Assembly (NCBI GenBank): GCA_963803375.1
Contig: CAWDMB010000015.1
Coordinates: 23,812-87,811, forward strand
DNA: 64,000 bases
Direction: 5' to 3'
From: JAOPZW01 sp963803375
GTDB lineage: Bacteria > Actinomycetota > Thermoleophilia > Solirubrobacterales > Solirubrobacteraceae
Part shown: piece after piece, positions 1-8,507 of the stretch
Numbering within the stretch: position 1 is the first letter of the stretch
Layout of the letters: every line of letters starts with the position of its first letter
Position numbers and translations under genes: made by a program
Notes under the pieces: model-generated
The model's database searches: none
Told to the model about the DNA's origin: nothing
What the model saw: the letters and a program-made list of their open reading frames with translations, nothing else

Positions 1-816
1 GGCGACCTGCCGACCTCCAAGCCGCTGCGGGCGTGGCTCGCCGGGCTCGACGTGCGCCAGGTCGCCTTCGAGCCCGAGGGCGCGCGGCAGGACCCCGACG
101 CCGTGCTTACCGAGGTCCTCGAGGCCGACCCGGCCGCGTGGGCGCGCGCGGTGGCCGACGGCGCACGCCGGGACCGCGAGGGCGCATGGCTGAGGGCGTG
201 GCGCGCGGGCGACGGGCACGCGGCGCGGGCGATCGCCGCGACGCTCGGCGGCGAGCTCTCCGAGCCCGCCGTGGCGGGCGCGCTGAGCGGCCTCGATCCG
301 GAGGTGACGGTCTTCACCGCCTCGTCGATGCCCGTGCGCGACGTCGAGACGTTCTGGCCCGTGACCGACGCGCCGCCGCGCGTGCTCGCGCACCGCGGGG
401 CGAACGGGATCGATGGGACGCTCGCGGCCGCCTACGGCGCCGCCGCGGCCGGCGCCCGCGTGGTCGCGCACCTCGGCGACGTCGCGCTCGCCCACGACCT
501 CGGGGCGCTGCTCAGCGGACCGCGCCTGGACCTGGCGATCACGATCGTCCTCGTCGACAACCGGGGCGGCGCGATCTTCGACGCGCTCCCGGTGGCCGGC
601 CAGACCGACGTCTTCGAGATCCACGTCGCCACCCCGCCGGGACTCGACGCGCACCGCGTCGCCGCGCTCTTCGGCCTGGCGTACGAGCCCGTCCGCGAGC
701 TCGCGCAGATCCGCGAGGCGCCCGGGACGCTCCTGCACGTCCGCACCGAGCGCGCCGACAACCTCGCGCTGCACCGGCGCGTCTGGGCCGCGGTGGCGAC
801 GGCGCTGGAGGGCTAG
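1..816 (+). CDS. menD: MenD, SEPHCHC synthase (C-terminal 271 residues; start lies left of window)
   Basis: Thiamine-diphosphate enzyme of menaquinone synthesis: joins 2-oxoglutarate to isochorismate to give SEPHCHC in the cytosol. The frame is open from base 1 and begins with GDLPTSKP, so the N-terminal half is outside the window. Visible MenD signatures are SSMPVRDVE (residues 108-116 of the visible part), RGANGIDG (about 132-139), the ThDP-binding stretch GDVALAHDLGALL and VDNRGGAIFDALP. The ending LALHRRVWAAV is also MenD-like. It converges on the next gene with a 4-bp overlap of the two stop codons. menF lies 1.6 kb away on the other strand and supplies its substrate, supporting a menaquinone locus. 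Confidence 0.95.
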   Translation, partial: GDLPTSKPLRAWLAGLDVRQVAFEPEGARQDPDAVLTEVLEADPAAWARAVADGARRDREGAWLRAWRAGDGHAARAIAATLGGELSEPAVAGALSGLDPEVTVFTASSMPVRDVETFWPVTDAPPRVLAHRGANGIDGTLAAAYGAAAAGARVVAHLGDVALAHDLGALLSGPRLDLAITIVLVDNRGGAIFDALPVAGQTDVFEIHVATPPGLDAHRVAALFGLAYEPVRELAQIREAPGTLLHVRTERADNLALHRRVWAAVATALEG

Positions 817-2339
817 AACCGGCGCACCCGTGCCTCGGCGAGCGCGAAGCGCGCCGCCGCGTGGCCGGGGACGCCGTGGACGGCGCCGCCCGGGAACGTC
901 GACGCGCTGCCGAGGTAGAGCCCGCGCACGGGCGTGCGGTAGGGCGTCGGCGAGGGGACGGGACGGAACACGAGCTGGTCGAGCGCGTAGCTGCCGCCGC
1001 CCACGTCGCCACCGACGAGGTTGGCGTCGCGGGCCTCGAGGTCGGCCGGTCCGAGGACGTGGCGCGCGAGGATTCGCTCGCCGAAGCCCGGCGCGAAGCG
1101 CTCGAGCTGGGCCTCGATGCGCTCCACCATGACGTCCGTCCCTCGCTCCCAGTCGGCGTCGCGCGGCCCGTGGGCGTAGGCCCAGGCCGTGTGCTTGCCC
1201 TCGGGCGCGCGCGTGCGATCGAAGAGGCTCTGCTGGCCGAGGATCAGGAACGGGCGTTCGGGCAGCGCACCGCCCGGCGCGGGCGTCGTCGCCCGCCCGA
1301 CCTCGGCGTCATCGCCGCCGACGTGGACGGTTCCCGCCGCCCGCGCGACGGGCGCCGACCATGGGATCGGCCCCGACAGCGCCCAGTCGACCTTGACCGT
1401 GGACTGGCCGTAGCGGAAGCGTTCGAGCGCGCGGACGTAGCGAGCGGGCAGCGCGTCGCGCGCGAGGCCCAGGAGCCCCCTCGGCGTGACCGCCGCGACG
1501 ACGAGCGGCGCCTCGATCAGCTCGCCGACGGCGAGCCGGACGCCGGCCACCCGGCCGCGGCGGACGACGAGCCGTGCGACCGGCGCGCTGGTCCGCACCT
1601 CTCCGCCGAGCTCGCGCAGGCGACCGCACAGCGCCTCGGTGAGCCGGCCCGCCCCGCCCTCGGGGCTCGGCCACCCGACCGCGTGCCCGAGGATGTCGAG
1701 GTAGACGGCGGCGATCGCGCTGCCCGCGTCGGCCGGTGGCGCGTCGCCGTGCATCGCGGTTCCGTACAGCCAGGCGCGCGAGCCCGGGTCGCGGAAGAGG
1801 TCGCCCGCCAGGCTCGACACCGACATGAGCACGAGCTTGGCGAGCTCGAAGCCGCCGCGCAGCCCGCGGCGGGCGAGCAGCTCGGCCGGCCCGCGGACGG
1901 GCGGGAAGCCCGAGAGCATCGTCCGGCGCAGCGCGTCGACGTGCTCGAGCCAGGGCTCGGCGAACTCGCGCCAGGCGGCGCCGTCGCCCGGGTGCAGGGC
2001 GTCGAGGCTCGCCTCGGTCTCGGCCAGCTCGCGCGAGAGGACGGCGGCCCGCCCGCCGTCGAGGACGTGCGCCATGCAGTGACGCGGATGCACCCAGCGC
2101 AGGCCGTGGCGCTCGAGCCCCATGCGCCGGAAGACGGGCGACGCGGCCGCGGCCGGGTAGACGGCCGAGAAGACGTCGTGGTGGAAGCCTGCAAGCGTGA
2201 GCTCCTCCGTGCGCACGGCGCCGCCCGGGTGCGGCGCGGCCTCGAGCACCAGCACCGAGCGGCCCGCCCCTGCCAGCGTGATCGCGGCGGCGAGGCCGTT
2301 GGGCCCGCTGCCGACGACGAGCGCGTCGCGATTGCTCAT
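813..2339 (-). CDS. FAD-dependent NAD(P)-binding oxidoreductase, phytoene dehydrogenase/amine oxidase type
   Basis: Predicted 508-residue flavoprotein. The N-terminal dinucleotide-binding motif VVGSGPNGLAAA (residues about 8-19) and the following acidic strand end LVLEAA define the Rossmann fold. The C-terminal GLYLGSASTFPGGAVHGVPG is the second FAD motif of the phytoene desaturase/carotene isomerase-like family. The ATG at 2339 places the glycine motif at the usual distance; the ribosome site (GGCGGCG) is poor. It sits between menD and menF, so a role in quinone or isoprenoid tail modification is possible, but that rests on position only. The substrate cannot be told from sequence. Confidence 0.85.
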   Translation of the reverse strand: MSNRDALVVGSGPNGLAAAITLAGAGRSVLVLEAAPHPGGAVRTEELTLAGFHHDVFSAVYPAAAASPVFRRMGLERHGLRWVHPRHCMAHVLDGGRAAVLSRELAETEASLDALHPGDGAAWREFAEPWLEHVDALRRTMLSGFPPVRGPAELLARRGLRGGFELAKLVLMSVSSLAGDLFRDPGSRAWLYGTAMHGDAPPADAGSAIAAVYLDILGHAVGWPSPEGGAGRLTEALCGRLRELGGEVRTSAPVARLVVRRGRVAGVRLAVGELIEAPLVVAAVTPRGLLGLARDALPARYVRALERFRYGQSTVKVDWALSGPIPWSAPVARAAGTVHVGGDDAEVGRATTPAPGGALPERPFLILGQQSLFDRTRAPEGKHTAWAYAHGPRDADWERGTDVMVERIEAQLERFAPGFGERILARHVLGPADLEARDANLVGGDVGGGSYALDQLVFRPVPSPTPYRTPVRGLYLGSASTFPGGAVHGVPGHAAARFALAEARVRRF

Positions 2340-2404
2340 GTCGCCGCCGCGGCGAGCGCTGCGCCGGTGCGTTCGAGGGCCATGGCCTGCGCTCTGCCCG
2401 GCCC

Positions 2405-3844
2405 TCAGAGCGCGAGCACCCCAAGCAGCGCCTCGAGCTTGACCTCGGTCTCGGCGAGCTCGGCCGCCGGATCGGAGTCGCGCACGACGCCCACGCCGGC
2501 GTAGCAGCGGGCGACCGCGCCGGTCAGCAGCGCGCAACGCAACGCGACGCAGAACTCGCCGTCCTCGGCCAGGTCCGTCCACCCCACGGGTCCCGCGTAC
2601 CAGCCGCGGTCGAGGCCCTCGAGGGCGGGTATGAGCGGCTCGGCCGCCGCGAACGGCTCGCCGCCGACCGCGGGCGTCGGGTGCAGGAGGCTGGCGAGCT
2701 CGATCGCGCTCACGGGCCGCGCGAGCTGGGCGCGGATCGGCGTCGCGAGGTGCTGGATGTTGGCCATGCGCACGAGCACGGGCTCGTCGGCCGCGATGAC
2801 CCAGACGCTGGCCGGCCGCAGCGCGCGCACGATCCGCCGCGTGACGATCGCCTGCTCCTCGCGGTCCTTGCCGGAGCGCAGGAGCTGCTCGCCGAGGTGG
2901 TCGTCGACGGCGGGATCGGCGCTGCGCCGCGTCGAGCCGGCCAGCGCGAGCGTCGCCGCGCGCAGGCCGTCGCGGCGCACCAGCAGCTCGGGGCTCGCGG
3001 CCGCGAACGCGCTGTCGCCGCGCCCCGCGCAGAACGTGAAGCAGGCGGGGAACGCCTCGCGCAGGACGCCGACGACCGCCGCCGCGTCGTGCGCGGCCGC
3101 CGCGTGCACCTCGACCTCTCGGGCGAGGACGACCTTGTCGAGCGCGCCGGCGTGGATGCGCTCGACGGCGCGCGCGACGGCCGCCTCGTAGTGCTCGGGC
3201 GCCATCGTGCTCGAGATCCGCCGGCGCCCGGCCGGGTCGGGGTCCAGGAGCGGGAGCGGGCCCTCGCGCAGCTGGGCCACCCGCGCCTCGAGCCGGGCCA
3301 GCAGCTCGTCGCCGACGTCGTCGGGCCTCGCGATCGCGGTCAGCGTCAGGCACGCCCCGCGGCCGCGGCGCGCGAGCGCGACCTCGGGCACGTGCAGCGA
3401 CGCGGGCGCGAAGCCGGCCCAGTGCGGCGCCGCCCCGCCGTGCGGCGCGAACGCGAAGCCGCCGACGGCCACGGGCCCGGCGGCGGTCGGGCCCCGGCGC
3501 TCGTCGGCGACCGCGGAGGAGCCCAGCGCGCGCCAGCGGGCGGCGACGGCGCCGAAGCGCCCGGGCCCGCGCTCCTCGAGGGTGCCGGCGCTGCCCAGCG
3601 CGGCGAGCGCGAAGCCGTCGCGGTCGGGGTGCTCGAAGCAGAACCACGGCTCGCCGGGCCGTCGCGACGCTGCCGCGATCGCCGTCGGGTCGACGTCACC
3701 GGGCGCGGGCACCGTGACCGCGGCGAGCGCCTCGCCCGTGCGCCGCGCGCGGCGCACGGCCTCCTGCAGGTGGCCGCGCAGGCGGTCGCGGTCGCGCGAC
3801 GCGAGCGCGAGCCGGCCCCGGGTCGTGGAGGCGGTGGCGCGCAT
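2405..3844 (-). CDS. menF: Isochorismate synthase
   Basis: Converts chorismate to isochorismate, first committed step toward menaquinone (the same fold also serves siderophore synthesis). 479 residues, normal for the MenF/EntC family. Diagnostic blocks in order: FAAASPELLVRR, LALAGSTRR, MANIQHLATPI, LHPTPAVGG, GWYAGPVGWTD, GEFCVALRCALL and the C-terminal YAGVGVVRDSDPAAELAET, all in the chorismate-binding domain (residues about 210-475). The ATG at 3844 lies 6 nt after a TAGACT box with no Shine-Dalgarno sequence, so the mRNA is probably leaderless. MenF rather than EntC is preferred because menD is adjacent. Confidence 0.93.
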   Translation of the reverse strand: MRATASTTRGRLALASRDRDRLRGHLQEAVRRARRTGEALAAVTVPAPGDVDPTAIAAASRRPGEPWFCFEHPDRDGFALAALGSAGTLEERGPGRFGAVAARWRALGSSAVADERRGPTAAGPVAVGGFAFAPHGGAAPHWAGFAPASLHVPEVALARRGRGACLTLTAIARPDDVGDELLARLEARVAQLREGPLPLLDPDPAGRRRISSTMAPEHYEAAVARAVERIHAGALDKVVLAREVEVHAAAAHDAAAVVGVLREAFPACFTFCAGRGDSAFAAASPELLVRRDGLRAATLALAGSTRRSADPAVDDHLGEQLLRSGKDREEQAIVTRRIVRALRPASVWVIAADEPVLVRMANIQHLATPIRAQLARPVSAIELASLLHPTPAVGGEPFAAAEPLIPALEGLDRGWYAGPVGWTDLAEDGEFCVALRCALLTGAVARCYAGVGVVRDSDPAAELAETEVKLEALLGVLAL

Positions 3845-3850
3845 CGTCGG

Positions 3851-3856
3851 AGTCTA
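3851..3856 (-). promoter_or_regulatory. Probable -10 box of leaderless menF promoter
   Basis: TAGACT on the minus strand, 6 nt before the menF ATG. It matches the TANNNT boxes seen at the same distance before many other genes here. Confidence 0.55.
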
Positions 3857-3896
3857 CGAGCGGCCCTGTGCGGCGGACCCCGGCGCGCGCTGGCGC

Positions 3897-3902
3897 TACG
3901 AT
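3897..3902 (+). promoter_or_regulatory. Possible -10 box of nfeD-slipin operon
   Basis: TACGAT on the plus strand, followed by a clear Shine-Dalgarno GGAGGAG (3907-3913) and GTG at 3920. The menF promoter fires in the opposite direction from the adjacent 50 bp. Confidence 0.4.
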
Positions 3903-3919
3903 CGGCGGAGGAGTTTCTC

Positions 3920-4381
3920 GTGGTCATCGCCGGCATCGCCCTGTTGGTCCTCGGAGCCACGCTCATGGTCGCCGAGGCCCACGTGCCCAGCTACGGGGCG
4001 TTGGGGCTCGCGGGGGCGCTCGCCCTCGTCGCCGGCGCCGCGATCGCGGTCGACGCGTCTGGCGGCGGGGCCGCCCTCGTCGCGGCCGTGGCCCTCGTCA
4101 TGACCGCGATCGCGGTCGCCCTGCTCGTGCTGACGGTCCGCGCCACGCTGAGCGTGTCGCGCGGTCGGCCCCGTACCGGCGCCGAGGCCCTGATCGGGCA
4201 TCTCGGCGTCGTACGCCTGCCGCCCGCGCCGGTGGGCCAGGTGCTCGTCGACGGCGCGCTGTGGCAGGCCCGGCCCTGCCTCGGCGACGAGCTGCGCACG
4301 GGTGACCAGATCGTCGTCGAACGCGTCAGCGGCCTCACCCTCTCGGTCCGCCGCGCCGAAGAATGGGAGCTCGAAGCATGA
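3920..4381 (+). CDS. NfeD-family membrane protein
   Basis: 153 residues. Three hydrophobic segments (about residues 2-20, 25-45, 50-75) are followed by a soluble C-terminal domain of about 65 residues with the OB-like NfeD pattern (ALIGHLGVVRLPP, GDQIVVERVSGLTLSVR). NfeD proteins accompany slipins/stomatins and are thought to help organise membrane microdomains. GTG at 3920 was chosen because GGAGGAG ends 6 nt upstream. Its stop overlaps the start of the slipin gene in an ATGA, so the two are translationally coupled, the classic NfeD-slipin pair. This is the short form without the protease domain. Confidence 0.88.
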   Translation: MVIAGIALLVLGATLMVAEAHVPSYGALGLAGALALVAGAAIAVDASGGGAALVAAVALVMTAIAVALLVLTVRATLSVSRGRPRTGAEALIGHLGVVRLPPAPVGQVLVDGALWQARPCLGDELRTGDQIVVERVSGLTLSVRRAEEWELEA

Positions 4382-5283
4382 CCGCCGTCCTGGTCGCCGT
4401 CGTCATCGTCCTCGCCGTGGTCGCCGTGATCCTCGGCGCGTCGGTCCGCATCCTGCGCGAGTACGAGCGCGCCGTCGTCTTCCGCCTCGGCCGCCTGCTC
4501 GGTCAGAAGGGCCCGGGCATCGTGCTGCTCGTGCCGGTCGTGGACCGGATGGTCCGCGTCGACCTCCGGACGATCACCTTCGACATCCCGCCGCAGGACC
4601 TGATCACGCGCGACAACGTGCCCGCCAAGGTCAACGCCGTCGCCTACTTCAAGGTCGTCGACCCGGTCCGCTCCGTCGTCGAGGTCGAGCGCTACCGCTC
4701 GGCGACCTCGCAGATCGCCCAGACGACGCTGCGCTCCGTGCTCGGCAAGGCCGACCTCGATCATCTGCTCGCCGAGCGCGAGCGCCTCAACGAGGCCCTG
4801 CAGCAGATCATCGACGAGCAGACCGACCCGTGGGGGATCAAGGTCACGACCGTCGAGATCAAGGACGTCGGGATCCCGCAGGCCATGCAGCGCGCGATGG
4901 CCGGCCAGGCCGAGGCCGAGCGCGGCCGCCGCGCGAAGGTCATCAATGCCGAGGGCGAGTTCCAGGCCTCCAAGCGCCTGTTCGACGCGGCCGAGGTGAT
5001 GTCCGCGAATCCGGCCGCGCTGCAGCTGCGCTACCTGCAGACGCTGCTCGAGGTGGGCTCGAACCCGAGCTCGACGGTCGTGTTCCCGCTGCCGCTCGAC
5101 ATCATGCGACCGCTCATGGACGCCGTCCGTACGAACGGCGCGGACACCCGCGCGATCGCCGAGCGCCTCGCGGCCGGGGATCCCGACGAGGGCCCCGGAG
5201 CGCTGCCCGAGGCTCGCGCCGACGACGCCTCGGCGCCCGCGGGGAGCGCGGCCGACAGGTTGCCCGAGCGCAGCGGCGGGTAA
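4378..5283 (+). CDS. Slipin (SPFH/band 7, stomatin-like) membrane protein
   Basis: 301 residues: one N-terminal membrane anchor (about 3-25), then the band 7/SPFH domain (REYERAVVFRLGR, KGPGIVLLVPVVD, DLRTITFDIPPQ, VKVNAVAYFKVVDP-like region, LRSVLGKADLDHLLAERE), a coiled-coil AMAGQAEAERGRRAKVINAE, and an acidic low-complexity tail. Slipins oligomerise at the membrane inner face and scaffold lipid domains; the bacterial role is poorly defined. ATG 4378 overlaps the nfeD stop and has GGAG 8 nt upstream; an ATG at 4363 is possible but lies inside nfeD without a better ribosome site. Confidence 0.92.
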   Translation: MTAVLVAVVIVLAVVAVILGASVRILREYERAVVFRLGRLLGQKGPGIVLLVPVVDRMVRVDLRTITFDIPPQDLITRDNVPAKVNAVAYFKVVDPVRSVVEVERYRSATSQIAQTTLRSVLGKADLDHLLAERERLNEALQQIIDEQTDPWGIKVTTVEIKDVGIPQAMQRAMAGQAEAERGRRAKVINAEGEFQASKRLFDAAEVMSANPAALQLRYLQTLLEVGSNPSSTVVFPLPLDIMRPLMDAVRTNGADTRAIAERLAAGDPDEGPGALPEARADDASAPAGSAADRLPERSGG

Positions 5284-5359
5284 CCGCCGATCCGCGCCCG
5301 CACCCGCCACTCGGTCGGCTCTCGTGGGTGGCGTCAGGCGCGAGGAAACGCTCGCGGCG

Positions 5360-5917
5360 TCACGTCTCGCCGCGGCCGCGGGAGATCGCGATCTCCCCCG
5401 TCCGCATCATCTCGATGAGCCCGAACGGCCGCACCATCCGCTCGAAGGCCTCGACCTTGTCCGTCGTCCCCGTCACCTCGACGATGACCGAGCGCTTCGT
5501 GACGTCGACGACCTTCGCGCGGAAGATCTCGCAGATCTGCATGACCTCGGCCCGCTGGGCGCCGTCGGCGGCGACCTTGAAGAGCGCGAGCTCCCGGGCG
5601 ACCGTCTCGGCCGGCTCGAGATCGCGGATCTTCAGGACGTTGATAAGCTTGTGCAGCTGCTTGGTGACCTGGTCGATCGGATGCAGCGCGCCGTCGACGG
5701 TCAGCGTGATGCGCGAGAGGCGCTCGTCGTCGGTCGGGCCGACGGTCAGCGTGTCGATGTTGAAGCCGCGCCGCGCGAACAGGCCGGCGATCCGCGTCAG
5801 GACGCCCGGCTTGTTCTCCACGAGGATCGAGAGGACGTGCTTGCGCCCCGTGCGCATCCCGCCCGCTGCCTCGAGCTCCTCGAGGCTCAGCAGCTCCTTC
5901 GTCCCCGGCTCTCCCAC
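5360..5917 (-). CDS. ilvN: Acetolactate synthase regulatory (small) subunit
   Basis: 185 residues. The N-terminal ACT domain begins HVLSILVENKPGVLTRIAGLF (read as two overlapping family blocks) with RRGFNIDTLTVG; the second ACT-like domain includes VAADGAQRAEVMQICEIFRA and KRSVIVEVTGT. It binds valine and gives feedback control to the IlvB catalytic subunit in branched-chain amino acid synthesis. It starts 3 bp after the ilvB stop, so the two are one transcript. The C-terminal GLIEMMRTGEIAISRG is the usual ending of the family. Confidence 0.95.
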   Translation of the reverse strand: MGEPGTKELLSLEELEAAGGMRTGRKHVLSILVENKPGVLTRIAGLFARRGFNIDTLTVGPTDDERLSRITLTVDGALHPIDQVTKQLHKLINVLKIRDLEPAETVARELALFKVAADGAQRAEVMQICEIFRAKVVDVTKRSVIVEVTGTTDKVEAFERMVRPFGLIEMMRTGEIAISRGRGET

Positions 5918-5920
5918 CGC

Positions 5921-7597
5921 TCAGCCCTCCATGTCGCGCGCGGCCGCGCCCGGCGCGATCATCGGGTAGACGTTCTCCTCCTCGGTCACGACGACGTCGG
6001 CGACGACCGGCCCGGGCGTGGCGAGCGCCTCGCGCATGCCCTCGACGAGGGTGCGCTTGTCGTCGAGGCGCACGCCTGTCGCCCCGAAGCCCTCGGCGAC
6101 CTTGACGAAGTCCGGCCAGCGCCCGCGCGCGACGTGCGAGTAGCGCCGGTCCCAGAAGAGCTCCTGCCACTGGCGGACCATGCCGAGGTAGCCGTTGTTC
6201 ATGATGAACACCTTCACGTCGATGCCCTCCTCCGCACAGGTGGCGAGCTCCTGGATGTTCATCTGGAACGAGCCGTCGCCCGAGAGGCAGACGACGGCGG
6301 CGTCCGGACAGCCGACCTTGACGCCCATCGCCGCCGGCAGCCCGAAGCCCATGGTCCCCAGGCCGCCCGAGTTGATCCACGTGCGCGGCGCGTCGAAGGG
6401 GAAGTACTGCGCGGCCCACATCTGGTGCTGGCCGATGTCGCTCGTGAGGATGCAGTCGCCGCCGGTGGCCTCGTGCAGCGCCTGGACCATGAACTGGGGC
6501 TTGATCTCGGCGTCGGCGGAGTCCTCGTAGGTCAGCGGGTGGCGCTCCTGCCAGGCGCCGATGCGCTGCCACCACTCCTCCAGGCGGGCCGGGTCGGGCT
6601 CGAGCGCGCGGTACTCGACGGCGAGGCGCCCGACGATGTTCTTCGCGTCGCCCACGATCGGGATGTGGGCGGGGACGTTCTTGGAGATCTCGGCGGGGTC
6701 GATGTCGATGTGGATGAACTTCGCGCGCGGGGCGAACTCCGAGAGCTTGCCGGTCACGCGGTCGTCGAAGCGCGCGCCGATCGCGCAGATGAGGTCGGCC
6801 TCGTCCATCGCGTAGTTCGCCGTGCGCGTGCCGTGCATGCCGAGCATCCCGAGCCACTGCTCGTGGCGGGCGGGGAAGGCGCCGAGACCCAGCAGCGTGC
6901 AGGTCACCGGGAAGCGGTCGGCCGTCGCGAGCTCGAAGACCTCGTGGGCGGCGTCCGCGTTGATGGCGCCCCCGCCGACGTACAGGACCGGGCGCCGCGC
7001 CGCGGTGAGCGCCTTGGCGGCCTGGCGGATCTGCTTCGTGTTGCCCTCGGTCGTCGGCTGATAGCCGGGCAGCCGGAGGTCGGTGACCGGCTCGTACGGG
7101 ATGTCGGCGCGCGAGAGGTCGGTGGGGATGTCGACGACGACGGGGCCGGGGCGACCCGAGCGAGCCAGGTAGAAGGCCTCGTGCAGCGCCCGCGGGATCT
7201 CGAGCGGGTGCTGGATCATGAACGAGTGCTTCACCGCCGGGAGCGTGATGCCGAGCACGTCGGCCTCCTGGAAGCCGTCGGTGCCGATGAGTTCCGTGCG
7301 CACCTGGCCGGTGATGAAGACCGTCGGAACGGAGTCCATCATCGCGTCCTGGATCGGCGTGACGACGTTCGTCGCGCCGGGGCCGCTCGTGGCCAGGCAG
7401 ACGCCGACCTTGCCGGTCGCCTTCGCGTAGCCCTCGGCGGCGTGGCCGCCGCCGGCCTCGTGACGGACGAGGACGTGGCGGATGCCCGCGCCGTGCAGCG
7501 CGTCGTAGGTCGGGATGTTGGCGCCGCCCGGAAGCCCGAAGACGACGTCGACGCCCTCGGCCTTGAGGCATTCCATGACGGCATCGACGGCGCGCAT
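5921..7597 (-). CDS. ilvB: Acetolactate synthase, catalytic (large) subunit
   Basis: 558 residues. Makes 2-acetolactate or 2-aceto-2-hydroxybutyrate from pyruvate using ThDP, Mg and FAD. The N-terminal ThDP domain carries the catalytic glutamate in VRHEAGGGHAAEGYA. The middle FAD-binding region has GMLGMHGTRTANYAM and AIGARFDDRVTGK. The C-terminal ThDP/Mg motif is GDGSFQMNIQEL followed by NNGYLGMVRQWQELFW. The start is fixed by a strong GGAGGGGG ribosome site 7 nt upstream. First gene of ilvBN; ilvC is not adjacent in the window. Confidence 0.97.
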   Translation of the reverse strand: MRAVDAVMECLKAEGVDVVFGLPGGANIPTYDALHGAGIRHVLVRHEAGGGHAAEGYAKATGKVGVCLATSGPGATNVVTPIQDAMMDSVPTVFITGQVRTELIGTDGFQEADVLGITLPAVKHSFMIQHPLEIPRALHEAFYLARSGRPGPVVVDIPTDLSRADIPYEPVTDLRLPGYQPTTEGNTKQIRQAAKALTAARRPVLYVGGGAINADAAHEVFELATADRFPVTCTLLGLGAFPARHEQWLGMLGMHGTRTANYAMDEADLICAIGARFDDRVTGKLSEFAPRAKFIHIDIDPAEISKNVPAHIPIVGDAKNIVGRLAVEYRALEPDPARLEEWWQRIGAWQERHPLTYEDSADAEIKPQFMVQALHEATGGDCILTSDIGQHQMWAAQYFPFDAPRTWINSGGLGTMGFGLPAAMGVKVGCPDAAVVCLSGDGSFQMNIQELATCAEEGIDVKVFIMNNGYLGMVRQWQELFWDRRYSHVARGRWPDFVKVAEGFGATGVRLDDKRTLVEGMREALATPGPVVADVVVTEEENVYPMIAPGAAARDMEG

Positions 7598-7669
7598 CGC
7601 GCGACCCCCTCCGGAGCTCGGGTGATGGACTAACCGAGCCGCGCTCGGCGGCTCTACAGGGCGAGTCTA
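7598..7669 (-). promoter_or_regulatory. ilvB promoter and short leader
   Basis: TAGACT (7664-7669, minus strand) is a probable -10 box, giving a leader of about 60 nt with a small hairpin CCGAGCGCGGCTCGG and then the GGAGGGGG ribosome site. The leader has no obvious Leu/Ile/Val-rich peptide, so classic attenuation is not supported. Confidence 0.4.
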
Positions 7670-7769
7670 CCGGCATCCTGCGGGCCTCACGGTTGGTCGG
7701 AGCCGTGCGCCCGAGGTCTACGCGCGGCGCCCTCGCGCAGCGCTCCCCGCAAGCGCGATCGCGCCGGCG

Positions 7770-8027
7770 CTACGCCGCCGCGGCGGGGAACTCGAGCTCG
7801 GTCCCGCAGCGCGTGCAGAGGGCGTCGTGCAGCGGCACGACCTTCCCGCAGCCCGGGCAGCGGCGCCGGGGCTCGTCGTGCTCGTTGCGGTACAGGACCG
7901 CTGCGAGCAGCCCGATGAACGGCGGGATCGCCGCGAGCACGAACCACAGCGCGAACGACGAGCCCTTGACCTTGCCGACGACCCCGCCGGCGAGACCGAA
8001 GAAGAAGCAGATGACCAGGAAGGCCAC
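7770..8027 (-). CDS. Small membrane protein with C-terminal zinc ribbon
   Basis: 85 residues if started at GTG 8027 (GGAG 9 nt upstream). Two hydrophobic segments (about 2-20 and 30-48) precede a four-cysteine zinc ribbon CPGCGKVVPLHDALCTRCG near the C terminus. Function unknown. It lies directly downstream of the 59-residue membrane gene, 13 bp after that gene's stop, suggesting a two-gene unit. The start is the weakest point, since no ATG is available. Confidence 0.7.
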   Translation of the reverse strand: MAFLVICFFFGLAGGVVGKVKGSSFALWFVLAAIPPFIGLLAAVLYRNEHDEPRRRCPGCGKVVPLHDALCTRCGTELEFPAAAA

Positions 8028-8040
8028 GCTCGCGGGCTCC

Positions 8041-8220
8041 CTAGGTGAGCGTGCGCACGGCCCAGACGGCGGCGATGAGGGCGACGACGATGGCGACGAA
8101 CCACGCGACGCCGGCGACGATGCCGATGATGACCTTGAGCAGGAACCAGGCGGCGACGGCCAGCACGAGGACCGCCAGCACGCGGGCCCCGAACGACGGC
8201 CCGGACTTCTCGTTCTCCAT
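8041..8220 (-). CDS. 59-residue membrane protein of unknown function
   Basis: Begins MENEKSGPSFGARVLAVLVL and contains two closely spaced hydrophobic stretches (about 13-36 and 37-55), ending AVWAVRTLT. TACCCT lies 6 nt before the ATG, matching the leaderless pattern of this genome. The charged N terminus and hydrophobic rest suggest an inner-membrane hairpin. Not assigned to a known family. Confidence 0.7.
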   Translation of the reverse strand: MENEKSGPSFGARVLAVLVLAVAAWFLLKVIIGIVAGVAWFVAIVVALIAAVWAVRTLT

Positions 8221-8226
8221 GCCTTC

Positions 8227-8232
8227 AGGGTA
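8227..8232 (-). promoter_or_regulatory. Probable -10 box (TACCCT) before the 59-residue membrane gene
   Basis: TACCCT on the minus strand, 6 nt before the ATG at 8220, as at menF and other leaderless starts. Confidence 0.45.
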
Positions 8233-8260
8233 CGCCCTTGGCGGGCGCGGGCGCGACGGC

Positions 8261-8446
8261 TCAGTCGTACGTGCGCTTGAGGTGCGCGAAACCCGCCTGC
8301 GATCCGGCCGGAGGGCGGTCGACGCGCAGGCGCGCCAGCCGGTAGCGACGGACGGACGCGCCGCCGCGATCGCTCCGAGCGACCGTGTCGCGGCGCTCGA
8401 GCAGGAGAATCCGAGCGGCGGCGGCGGTGGCGGAACGGTCGTTCAT
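8261..8446 (-). CDS. Possible small basic protein, unknown
   Basis: 61-residue open frame starting at ATG 8446 with GAGGA about 8 nt upstream. The product starts MNDRSATAAAARILLLERRD and is rich in Arg. No family recognised. The ribosome site and position between two real genes support it, but its composition is close to what random GC-rich frames give. Confidence 0.4.
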   Translation of the reverse strand: MNDRSATAAAARILLLERRDTVARSDRGGASVRRYRLARLRVDRPPAGSQAGFAHLKRTYD

Positions 8447-8507
8447 GACGGCGATCCTCGCGCGCGCGGGGGCGCGCGGCCACGGCCGGGCGGTCCCAAC
8501 GCACGCG

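Noticed and set aside
7598..7669. Attenuator leader peptide for ilvB
   Set aside because: No short frame rich in Leu, Ile or Val codons and no terminator/antiterminator pair.
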